From NCBI RefSeq assembly GCF_017255415.1, contig NZ_JAFJZZ010000004.1, forward strand, positions 62,001 through 126,000: a stretch of DNA of 64,000 nt. Reading direction: 5' to 3'. Positions 28,781 through 36,682 of this stretch are shown piece by piece. The notes below the pieces were generated by a model. That model saw nothing but the letters and a program-made list of their open reading frames with translations, did not search any database and was not told the origin of the DNA. The translations under genes were made by a program, and so were the position numbers. This stretch comes from Clostridium aminobutyricum (GTDB taxonomy: Bacteria > Bacillota > Clostridia > Peptostreptococcales > Anaerovoracaceae). Every line of letters starts with the position of its first letter. The stretch's first letter is position 1.

Positions 28781-28835
28781 GCATTCGTATAAGTTTATGC
28801 AATTTTAACATCAATTATAAGGTGGTGTTCTTGTT

Positions 28836-31499
28836 ATGGATAATGGATTAGACAACATGCTGGATATGTATTTGTTTGAAACAAATACACTATTAGAGCA
28901 GCTCGATGAATTACTTTTAAGTGCAGAAAGCCAAGATTATTTCTCAAGTGATCAAATTAACGAGATCTTTAGAATTATGCATACTATTAAAGGCTCTTCT
29001 GCCATGATGCAGTTCAACTCTATAATGACAGTCGCACATAGAATCGAAGATACCTTTTTTGTTATAAGAGAAAATGGTGCTGTAGAGGATCAGTATAGCC
29101 GGCAGCTATTTAATCTTATGTTTAAGTCGACCGACTTTTTGAAAGTCCAAGTGTCGATCATCGAAAATGGAGGCGGTCAAGAGGAAAGCTGCGATGAGAT
29201 CGTAGCGGAGATTGAAGAGTTATTGGCATGCATGAAGGGAGAAGCCTCTCCTGCAAGTGCAAATTTTGAGCCTGTCATCGTAGAAGAAACGCCATCAGAA
29301 CAACCGGCTCCAACCGAATCCAAATCCGGATTGACGGTTTCGATTAGTTTTGATCAAGGCGGTGGTATGGAAAGTTTGAGAGCGATCATGTTGCTTAAGA
29401 ACATTCTCGATGTATGCAGCGAAAGGATTACTACCGTACCCGAAGAAGTGGAGGCGACCACTGAACTTACACAATACATCATTGAACATGGACTTATTAT
29501 CACCTTCAGTTCTGAAGAAGACTTTGTCAGCGGCCTAGATGTGATTAAGCAAGATATATATGTAGATAGTTTCGAGATTTTATCAGAAGGACAACTAAAC
29601 GCATTGCCTTCTGAGCCATTCAAATCAAGCGAACCGGAAAACAAGCCTGTACAATCTATACAATCTGTACAACCTACACAGCCTACAGAGGCTAAGGTAA
29701 GTAAAATGGAAGAGTCCAAACCGGTAGAAAAAGAAGCGAAAAAAGCAGTTGTCAGCGAGCACCGAGAGGAAGAACATCCGGATGCTAAAAAAGCTGCTGC
29801 CAATGGGAGCAAAACCAATTTGATCAATGTAAACCTTTCAAAATTGGATTCCTTGATGGCATTAGTAGGAGAATTGGTTATTACCCAGTCTATGGTGACT
29901 TCTTCTTCCGATCTGAAAGATTTAAAATTAGATAATTTTACAAAATCCGCCAGACAATTAAGAAAATTAACCAATGAACTTCAAGATATCGTCATGTCCG
30001 TACGAATGATTCCTGTTGCCGGCGTTTTCACGAAAATGAACCGAATCGTAAGAGATATGGGTCATCAGCTTGGAAAAGATGTTCAGTTGGTAACCATCGG
30101 AACCGATACGGAAATTGATAAGACCATCGTGGACAGTATTCAGGATCCATTGATGCACATTGTAAGGAATTCGATGGATCACGGCATCGAAACAGATGTA
30201 AATGATCGTGTCGCTCTGGGTAAACCAAAACAAGGAACGATTACCTTAAAAGCACAGCATACCGGCAGCGAAGTTATTATTACGATCTCAGATGACGGAA
30301 GAGGGATGGATCCCGAAAAAATTCTAGCATCTGCAAAAGAAAAAGGTTTATTAACAAAGCCTGAAAATGAATATACTAAAAAAGAAATACTTATGTTAAC
30401 ACTCCTTCCTGGCTTCTCCACCAAAGAACAAGTCACAGAGTTCTCCGGCAGAGGCGTTGGTATGGACGTGGTAACAAAAAATATAGAAAAAGTAGGAGGA
30501 ACCGTTTATATTTCTTCTGAAATTGGAGAAGGTACTACTACGCAATTTAAAATCCCTCTAACTCTTGCTATCATTGATGGGATGGAATTGACAGTCGGAA
30601 ACTATCAGTTCACGCTTCCGATTTCCAACATCCGTCAATCTTTTAAGGCGACCAAGGAAGACATCGTCCATGATGCTTCGAGAGGTGAGATGGTTAAACG
30701 TGAAGATGAATTTATTACGTTAGTTCGTCTCAACAGACTTTATAAGATTGAAAATGCCATTGAAGATATCGAAGAAGGCATTGTTATGTGGGTAGAATTC
30801 GGAGGCCGTTCTTATTGCTTAATGGTTGACGAATTAATCGGACAGCATCAAGTAGTGGTAAAACCTTTACCGCTCTACTTTGGGGCGTATAACCTTAGAG
30901 ACTTCGGTATCGCCGGCTGCACCATCCTCGGAGACGGAAATATCAGCATTATCTTAGATGCTCCAAATATCTTTAATTTTGCTTCCGGTCTTTTTGGAAA
31001 CCGTAATAACACGTTAAAGGACTCTTCCATTGATGTAGAAACAGTAATTGAAGAGGTCACCAATGAGGATGAAATCAACTCCAATATGTTAAAACTTTTA
31101 ACATTTAGAGTAAATTCCAAACCATTTGCGATGAATACCGATTATGTAATGGAAATCATCAATGTATTTACTATAACAAGATTCCCGTTACTTCCTGATT
31201 ATATCAAGGGGGTTATCAACCTGAGAGGTCAGATTATCCCTGTCATTGATATACGTCTAAAGCTGGGCAATGACTCTGAAACAGACGTAAACAGTATGAA
31301 ATCCTGTATCATTATATTGGAAGTAAACGGCACTACTATAGGCATCTTGGTAGATGAAGTATTTCTTGTTGCTGACGTTGCAAAAGATACTATTTCACCA
31401 CCTCCTTCCAATAACAAACATGATCTGATTACAGGCATTGTTGAAATCGAAGATGTTGTACACTTAATCTTTGATATGGCTGCACTGACCAGAGTGTAG
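28836..31499 (+). CDS. cheA: CheA histidine kinase with an additional C-terminal CheW domain
   Basis: CheA autophosphorylates in response to receptors and passes phosphate to CheY and CheB. Domains in order: Hpt at about 1-105 with phospho-acceptor His49 in MHTIKGSS; CheY/CheB-binding P2 at about 165-250; a Pro/Gln/Glu-rich linker; dimerisation helices from about 326 (LSKLDSLMALVGELVI); HATPase with N-box HIVRNSMDHG and the G-box GRGVGMDVV at about 395-565; a CheW-like P5 domain at about 570-715; then a second CheW domain at about 750-887 (LLTFRVNSKPFAM ... INLRGQIIPVIDIR). The usual length is about 650-700 residues, so this is a CheA-CheW fusion. No separate cheW exists in the window. Confidence 0.95.
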   Translation: MDNGLDNMLDMYLFETNTLLEQLDELLLSAESQDYFSSDQINEIFRIMHTIKGSSAMMQFNSIMTVAHRIEDTFFVIRENGAVEDQYSRQLFNLMFKSTDFLKVQVSIIENGGGQEESCDEIVAEIEELLACMKGEASPASANFEPVIVEETPSEQPAPTESKSGLTVSISFDQGGGMESLRAIMLLKNILDVCSERITTVPEEVEATTELTQYIIEHGLIITFSSEEDFVSGLDVIKQDIYVDSFEILSEGQLNALPSEPFKSSEPENKPVQSIQSVQPTQPTEAKVSKMEESKPVEKEAKKAVVSEHREEEHPDAKKAAANGSKTNLINVNLSKLDSLMALVGELVITQSMVTSSSDLKDLKLDNFTKSARQLRKLTNELQDIVMSVRMIPVAGVFTKMNRIVRDMGHQLGKDVQLVTIGTDTEIDKTIVDSIQDPLMHIVRNSMDHGIETDVNDRVALGKPKQGTITLKAQHTGSEVIITISDDGRGMDPEKILASAKEKGLLTKPENEYTKKEILMLTLLPGFSTKEQVTEFSGRGVGMDVVTKNIEKVGGTVYISSEIGEGTTTQFKIPLTLAIIDGMELTVGNYQFTLPISNIRQSFKATKEDIVHDASRGEMVKREDEFITLVRLNRLYKIENAIEDIEEGIVMWVEFGGRSYCLMVDELIGQHQVVVKPLPLYFGAYNLRDFGIAGCTILGDGNISIILDAPNIFNFASGLFGNRNNTLKDSSIDVETVIEEVTNEDEINSNMLKLLTFRVNSKPFAMNTDYVMEIINVFTITRFPLLPDYIKGVINLRGQIIPVIDIRLKLGNDSETDVNSMKSCIIILEVNGTTIGILVDEVFLVADVAKDTISPPPSNNKHDLITGIVEIEDVVHLIFDMAALTRV

Positions 31500-31513
31500 T
31501 TTAGGAGAGTTTT

Positions 31514-32323
31514 ATGCTTACAATTTCCGAAAATGATTTTATTAGATTAACCGACTTCGTAATCAAAAATTACGGCATTAACCTAAAAGCAAAAAAGGTT
31601 TTGATTGAAGGCAGATTATCGAACTACATAGCTGCTCAGGGATATAGGAGTTTCACGGAATATGTAGATCATATTTTAACGACCAAAAATCCCAGCGATA
31701 TTGAAATGATGTTAAATAAACTGACGACCAATCATACGTTTTTTATGCGTGAAGAAAATCATTTTGCCTTTTTTAATGATACGATTCTCCCCTTCTTAGA
31801 AGGAACGAAGAAAAATGGTGTCCTCAGTATATGGAGTGCCGGCTGTTCGTCTGGCGAAGAGCCCTACACCCTTTCGATCATTTTAAAAGAGCATTTTAAA
31901 AATAAGCCGGGAAAATGGGATACGCGGCTGTTAGCTACGGACATTTCACAAAATGCCCTAGGCAAAGCAACAAGGGGTTTCTATACAGAAGAGGCGTTGA
32001 AATCAATCCCTGAACCATGGAAACGTGCTTATTTTATAAAAAAAGATAACGGTTATCAAGTTACTGAAGAATTAAGGAAAAACGTTATATTTAAAACCTT
32101 TAATTTAATGGAGCCTATTCAGTTTAAATTAAAGTTTGACGTAATATTTTGTCGAAATGTGATGATTTATTTTGATAAGCCTACAAAGGCTGCCTTAATC
32201 CAGCGGTACTACGATGCATTAAATCCCGGTGGGTATCTGCTGATTGGGCATTCTGAAACAGTAGACAGAGACGAGTCAAAGTTCCAATACATAATGCCCG
32301 CGACTTACAGAAAGCCGCTATAA
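31514..32323 (+). CDS. cheR: CheR chemoreceptor methyltransferase
   Basis: CheR methylates glutamates of chemoreceptors using S-adenosylmethionine. The 269-residue protein has the N-terminal helical domain (residues 1-75, including TNHTFFMREENHF, where the R/H region marks the active site). The methyltransferase domain has the SAM loop WSAGCSSGEEPYTLSI near residues 105-120, LATDIS, and the CheR motif VIFCRNVMIYFD near 210-222. No C-terminal TPR or pentapeptide-binding extension is present. It lies 14 bases after cheA with GGAG before the ATG, and 12 bases before cheB, so the three form one operon. Confidence 0.96.
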   Translation: MLTISENDFIRLTDFVIKNYGINLKAKKVLIEGRLSNYIAAQGYRSFTEYVDHILTTKNPSDIEMMLNKLTTNHTFFMREENHFAFFNDTILPFLEGTKKNGVLSIWSAGCSSGEEPYTLSIILKEHFKNKPGKWDTRLLATDISQNALGKATRGFYTEEALKSIPEPWKRAYFIKKDNGYQVTEELRKNVIFKTFNLMEPIQFKLKFDVIFCRNVMIYFDKPTKAALIQRYYDALNPGGYLLIGHSETVDRDESKFQYIMPATYRKPL

Positions 32324-32335
32324 GGAGGATATTAT

Positions 32336-33412
32336 ATGGGGATTCAAGGCAAAAATATAAGAGTTTTGATATGTGATGATTCGCCCGTATTCAGAACCTT
32401 CATTAATGCATATCTCTCAAAAAAAGAAGGTATCGAAATCATCGGTATTGCTCGAGATGCTTTCGATGCACAAGATAAAATCCAGCAGCTTAAACCGGAT
32501 GTTTTAAGTCTAGATGTTGAAATGCCAAGAATGAACGGTATTGAGCTAACAAAAAAATTGATGACGACTTCTGCCTTACCCATTATTTTAGTAAGTGCTG
32601 CCGATCTAAGCGTATTTGATGCACTTCAAGCAGGAGCCGTCGATATTGTAAAAAAACCGGATGCAAATATCACTTCACCGGAAGCCTTTATCGATGAACT
32701 AGCTTCTAAGATACGCATTGCTGCCATCGCTAAAGTCTCAAAATCAGCTCCAATAAGATCCGCAGCTCCGGGAGCAGCCGTACCGCCAAAACCCGCCGCT
32801 CCGATTATAGGAGCAAAATATTCCGAATCCGTTGCAAGTTCGGCGATTATTGCGATCGGTGCATCCACAGGCGGTACAGAAGCAACACTGGCAGTTCTTC
32901 AGCAATTGCCCGCACAAGTTCCGCCTATTTTAGTTGTTCAACACATGCCTGCCGGATTTACAAAGCTTTATGCCGAAAGGTTAAATAAAATATGTGCCAT
33001 GAACGTGAAAGAGGCACAAGACGGAGACAGTGTCATGCCGGGTACGGTTTATATTGCTCCCGGTGATTACCAAATGGAACTTATCCGATGGGCCGGAGGA
33101 CATAAGCTGCGCTGCACGGGAAAAGAAAAGGTGAGCGGTCATTGCCCCTCCGTCGATGTGTTATTTAGCTCGGTAGCCAAAGAATCCATGAAAAAAAACA
33201 TAGGGATTATCCTGACGGGTATGGGTAAAGATGGTGCAACAGGGTTGCTTGAAATGCGCAAAAAAGGTGCTTATACCATTGGTGAAAGTCAAGAATCCTG
33301 TGTTGTTTATGGCATGCCAATGGTTGCACAAAATATCGGAGCTGTTATGGTGCAAGCAAGTAATCGAGAAATTGCTCACTTGCTGATGAAATATTTAAGT
33401 AATTTAAGTTAA
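32336..33412 (+). CDS. cheB: CheB methylesterase response regulator
   Basis: CheB removes methyl groups from, and can deamidate, chemoreceptors once phosphorylated by CheA. The receiver domain (about 8-130) has the acidic pair in LICDDSP and acceptor Asp60 in LSLDVEMP. After an Ala/Pro-rich linker (about 140-165) the methylesterase domain (about 175-355) shows the catalytic Ser in AIGASTGGTEA, the His in VVQHMPAGF, and the Asp in GMGKDGATGLLEM. All key residues are present. AAGGAGG precedes the start. It closes the cheA-cheR-cheB unit, followed by a weak hairpin at 33436-33473. Confidence 0.96.
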   Translation: MGIQGKNIRVLICDDSPVFRTFINAYLSKKEGIEIIGIARDAFDAQDKIQQLKPDVLSLDVEMPRMNGIELTKKLMTTSALPIILVSAADLSVFDALQAGAVDIVKKPDANITSPEAFIDELASKIRIAAIAKVSKSAPIRSAAPGAAVPPKPAAPIIGAKYSESVASSAIIAIGASTGGTEATLAVLQQLPAQVPPILVVQHMPAGFTKLYAERLNKICAMNVKEAQDGDSVMPGTVYIAPGDYQMELIRWAGGHKLRCTGKEKVSGHCPSVDVLFSSVAKESMKKNIGIILTGMGKDGATGLLEMRKKGAYTIGESQESCVVYGMPMVAQNIGAVMVQASNREIAHLLMKYLSNLS

Positions 33413-33435
33413 TCAATAACCTGTAAAGGTTAATA

Positions 33436-33473
33436 ACAGCCACTTCTTTGCTTTCATAGCTTTTAGTGGCTGT
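33436..33473 (+). terminator. Weak terminator-like hairpin after cheB
   Basis: ACAGCCACT and AGTGGCTGT pair exactly around a 20-base loop; only ATTT follows. It may reduce read-through into the FtsA-like gene that starts 30 bases later. Confidence 0.45.
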
Positions 33474-33503
33474 ATTTAAGTTGGAAAGGAGTTTAGACCT
33501 GAT

Positions 33504-35666
33504 ATGGAGGAGAAAAAGATCGTATTTGCCCTAGATATTGGTACCCGATCCGTCGTAGGTGTCGTAGGTGCCTTAAAGGATGGTAAATTTAATGTGTTGG
33601 ATTATGAACAGGAATTTCACGAAAAGCGTGCGATGCGTGACGGTCAAATTGAAGATATTGATTTAGTGGCAAGGATTGTCGGGAATGTAAAGGCAAAGCT
33701 AGAACAACGAACCGGACAAGCCTTTAAAAAGGTTTCCATCGCTGCAGCTGGACGTGCTCTTCGAACAGCTCCCGCCTCCTTTTCATATGATCTTATTGAA
33801 AGTGATCCGATCAGCGAAAAACTCGTACAATATATGGAGTATTGCGCTATAGAGAAAGCACAGCAAACGTTTTTAGAGGAAGCCGCAAACCTAGAGGCCG
33901 GCGGCAAAAACTATTATTGTGTAGGGTACAGTGTAACCGAATATTTGCTTGATAATTACCCAATAAAAAATTTGGAAGGTCATAAAGGAAGCAAAGCAGT
34001 CACTAATATTATCGCTGCCTTCCTTCCTTCCAGTGTTTTAATCAGTCTATATGCGGTTACTTCCAGATGCGGACTTGAAGTAGACAATCTGACCTTGGAA
34101 CCTATTGCAGCTATTCATGCCGTGGTCCCGGATGATGTTCGTTTTTTAAATATTGCACTGGTCGATATCGGCGGCGGTACTTCCGATATTGCCGTGTCCC
34201 GAGATGGAAGCGTGATTGCTTACGATATGGTAACGACCGCAGGTGATGAAATAACAGAATCGATTATGCGTACTTACTTGACTAATTTTGCCACCGCTGA
34301 ACGGATTAAATTAGGTCTGAACGGTGATGAAAACATCGGCTTTCGGGACATCCTCGGCAATCAGGTTACGTTGACACCGGACGAAGCCTACGAAACGGTA
34401 AAACCCTCTATTGATGCACTCTGTGATGCAATAAGCCAACGTATCATATTGATCAACGGCTCCGCTCCCGCGGCGGTATTCCTTGTCGGCGGAGGAAGCC
34501 AGCTCAGAGGATTATGTAAAACAGTAGCGGAAAAACTCGGTATGCCTCCGAATAGAGTGGCAATTGGTATTGCAAATACGGAGAACAATTTATCCTTGTT
34601 CAGTGAATCCTTGTATAGCCCAACCTTCGTCACACCGATAGGTATCGGTATTGTTTCCTCTTTATATCGAGGTTGTGATTTCTTTTCCATCACGGTGAAC
34701 GGAAAACGTATCATGCTCTTCAACCATCAAACCATTAAGGTAATCGATGCATTGATGTTAGCAGGAATTAAACCCTCAGGCTTGATTGGACTTACCGCGC
34801 CAAATCTTGTGTATGTTATAAACGGAGTGAAAGAAACCGTGAAAGGAACGTTAGGTGTTCCCGGCGAGATTCTGGTCAACGGCTCCCCTTCTACTATAGA
34901 AGCTGAAATTAAGCAAGGGGATATCATTGAAGTAACCATGGCTAAAAATGGTTTGCCTCCTGTTATGACCATTGCACAAGCTCTTTCAGAACTTGATCTC
35001 CAGGAGGTAGCTCAAGTATCCGTTAATGGGGTGGAAATTGAACCGAATCAATATACTGCAAGAAAAATTAATTATATGGATCACATTAAAGTGTTCATGA
35101 CCTGGGAAATGCCCCAAGAGGTACTCCCAGCGGGACAACCGGTCCAAGCAGCGGAGCGAAATGCCGAACCCGTTCAGGAAATAGATTCTCTGGCAGCGAC
35201 AGTCTCTTCTTTAATTTCAGAGCCTGTATCCGTGCCCACGATCGAATTAAATAATCTATCCCCTAACATCCATTACGAGAACGTTGAGATGGATAAAATT
35301 TATTCCCACGCCATTCAACAGTCCACCGTATCGCTCTTGTTAGCCGACTCTGAAACAAGCACGATCATAGAGGCATCAGAACCTGCAACAAACTTCGAGA
35401 GGCTCGAAGTCGAAGAGAAGCAATCTGACTCCCCTGCCCCACTGGTGCTGCGAATCAAGTTAAACGGAGAAGCGCAAGAGTTGATTCAGGAGGGTGATGA
35501 ACCTTACATCTTAATGTACCTGCTACGGTATATTGAAATTGACTTGGCGAATCCACGCGGTGAAATTGTGTTAAAAATCAATGGCCGGGATGCCAACTAT
35601 GCGGATCCTTTAAATGACGGTGATTCTGTTATTATTTGCTGGAGCGATGATCTGATAGGACTCTAA
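33504..35666 (+). CDS. FtsA/PilM-like actin-fold ATPase with beta-grasp C-terminus
   Basis: The 720-residue protein belongs to the FtsA/MreB/Hsp70 actin-like ATPase group. Visible motifs are the phosphate-1 loop FALDIGTRSVVGVVG (residues 8-22), phosphate-2 ALVDIGGGTSDIAV near 217-230, and the adenosine motif FLVGGGSQLRGL near 328. After the ATPase (about 1-390) comes a region with ThiS/SLBB-like beta-grasp traits (LVYVINGVKETVKG, then GDIIEVTMAKNG), a variable linker, and a second similar unit at the end (ILMYLLRYIEID ... GDSVIICW). It is not the ftsA of a division cluster, because ftsZ is absent. Its role is unknown; a cytoskeletal scaffold linked to motility or cell shape is a guess. Confidence 0.7.
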   Translation: MEEKKIVFALDIGTRSVVGVVGALKDGKFNVLDYEQEFHEKRAMRDGQIEDIDLVARIVGNVKAKLEQRTGQAFKKVSIAAAGRALRTAPASFSYDLIESDPISEKLVQYMEYCAIEKAQQTFLEEAANLEAGGKNYYCVGYSVTEYLLDNYPIKNLEGHKGSKAVTNIIAAFLPSSVLISLYAVTSRCGLEVDNLTLEPIAAIHAVVPDDVRFLNIALVDIGGGTSDIAVSRDGSVIAYDMVTTAGDEITESIMRTYLTNFATAERIKLGLNGDENIGFRDILGNQVTLTPDEAYETVKPSIDALCDAISQRIILINGSAPAAVFLVGGGSQLRGLCKTVAEKLGMPPNRVAIGIANTENNLSLFSESLYSPTFVTPIGIGIVSSLYRGCDFFSITVNGKRIMLFNHQTIKVIDALMLAGIKPSGLIGLTAPNLVYVINGVKETVKGTLGVPGEILVNGSPSTIEAEIKQGDIIEVTMAKNGLPPVMTIAQALSELDLQEVAQVSVNGVEIEPNQYTARKINYMDHIKVFMTWEMPQEVLPAGQPVQAAERNAEPVQEIDSLAATVSSLISEPVSVPTIELNNLSPNIHYENVEMDKIYSHAIQQSTVSLLLADSETSTIIEASEPATNFERLEVEEKQSDSPAPLVLRIKLNGEAQELIQEGDEPYILMYLLRYIEIDLANPRGEIVLKINGRDANYADPLNDGDSVIICWSDDLIGL

Positions 35667-35685
35667 AACGGAATCAAATGATTTC

Positions 35686-35729
35686 GAGGGGCTGTCTCAA
35701 AAGTTTGAAATTGAGACAGTCCCTCTTTT
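35686..35729 (+). terminator. Terminator after FtsA-like gene
   Basis: GAGGGGCTGTCTCAA (35686-35700) pairs with TTGAGACAGTCCCTC (35711-35725) around a 10-base loop, with one G-T pair, then TTTTG. A strong rho-independent terminator. Confidence 0.92.
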
Positions 35730-35757
35730 GTTCATCAAAATATTTTTTCTCTAAATA

Positions 35758-35784
35758 TTAATTATTTTATTATCATGTCGATAT
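35758..35784 (+). promoter_or_regulatory. Sigma-D/FliA-type promoter of flgM operon
   Basis: TTAA (35758-35761), 15 bases, GTCGATAT (35777-35784). It lies 57 bases before the flgM start and matches the fliD, fliC and phosphonate-operon motifs in spacing and in CGATAT. Confidence 0.7.
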
Positions 35785-35841
35785 AATTATTGAGTTTTAA
35801 AAAAATTACTCTACTAAGCAAACCAAATGAGGTGTTTATTT

Positions 35842-36156
35842 ATGAAGATCACAGGAAATTATTTCAATTCTCAAATCGAGAAAAAAACAATTCAAAAACC
35901 CAATAATATGGAGCCTGCAGCGCTTAAAAATAAAGCCCAAAGTGTTGATACCATTACCATTAGCAATGCTTCTAAAGACACGATTGCCGAAAATCAATTT
36001 ATCAACACTTTAAGAAACCAGATTTCTTCTGAGGTAAAGGCAAGCATCTCACCACAGGAATTGAATTCAATCTCTGATCAGGTTGCCAAAGGAGAATATG
36101 AAATCAACGCCAATGAAATAGCTAAAAAGATTTTATTAGCTGATAGCGATATATAG
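35842..36156 (+). CDS. flgM: FlgM anti-sigma-28 factor
   Basis: FlgM binds FliA/SigD in the cytoplasm and blocks late gene transcription until it is exported after hook completion. The 104-residue protein is Lys/Asn-rich and disordered at its N-terminus. The C-terminal half has helices matching the sigma-binding part: VDTITISNASKD, then LRNQISSEVKASISP and SISDQVAKGEYEINANEIAKKIL, the last being the FlgM hallmark. The ATG at 35842 follows GAGGTG at a proper distance; an earlier in-frame ATG at 35827 has no site. It starts the flgM-flgN-flgK-flgL-yviE-fliW-csrA operon. Confidence 0.9.
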   Translation: MKITGNYFNSQIEKKTIQKPNNMEPAALKNKAQSVDTITISNASKDTIAENQFINTLRNQISSEVKASISPQELNSISDQVAKGEYEINANEIAKKILLADSDI

Positions 36157-36179
36157 TTTATTTCATAGGAGGAATAGAT

Positions 36180-36668
36180 ATGGAAAATTATAAAGAGATT
36201 CAATCGGTCATTGATGAATATATCCAATTGATGGATAAACTGATTGCTTTTGAACAAGAAAAATTAGATGTTATTTCCCGCGAGGATATAGAACTGCTCA
36301 ATAAGTACATGAAAGAGGAACAGGTCTATCTTCTTCAGCTTAGAGGGTTGGATCAAAAACGGGAAGCCGCTCAAGAAAAATGCGGGGTAACAGGTTTAAC
36401 ATATAAACAAATCATTGAAAAGATGGATGGAGCTGAAGGAAATGAAATGCAGGAAGCCTATCAAATCTTATCTTCAAAGACAAATGAGTTTAGGCAAATC
36501 ATCAATACCATCCGATCTCATATAGAAGTTAAATCTCATATTATAGATCATGTGATACAAAAACTAGGCGGTAAGACCGATTTTACTAACAATACCTACG
36601 GTACATCCGGGGAACCGCTTCATCCATCAGGCATACAAACCGGCAGATTTCAATCGACAAAAGTTTAA
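36180..36668 (+). CDS. flgN: FlgN-family chaperone
   Basis: FlgN is a cytoplasmic helical chaperone for the hook-filament junction proteins FlgK and FlgL. The 162-residue product is almost all helix and strongly charged, with QLMDKLIAFEQEKLDVISRED at residues 16-36 and LLNKYMKEEQVYLLQLRGLDQKR following, the usual FlgN opening. The C-terminus ends in a Gly/Thr/Ser tail. It sits between flgM and flgK, as yvyG does in Bacillus, with an AGGAGG site before its ATG. FlgN sequences are weakly conserved, so the call leans partly on position. Confidence 0.85.
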   Translation: MENYKEIQSVIDEYIQLMDKLIAFEQEKLDVISREDIELLNKYMKEEQVYLLQLRGLDQKREAAQEKCGVTGLTYKQIIEKMDGAEGNEMQEAYQILSSKTNEFRQIINTIRSHIEVKSHIIDHVIQKLGGKTDFTNNTYGTSGEPLHPSGIQTGRFQSTKV

Positions 36669-36682
36669 CGGAGGGAACATCC

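Noticed and set aside
29354-29974. 206-codon open frame on minus inside cheA
   Set aside because: Antisense shadow of a low-complexity CheA linker; its Ser/Cys/Thr-rich composition is what the reverse strand of that linker gives.
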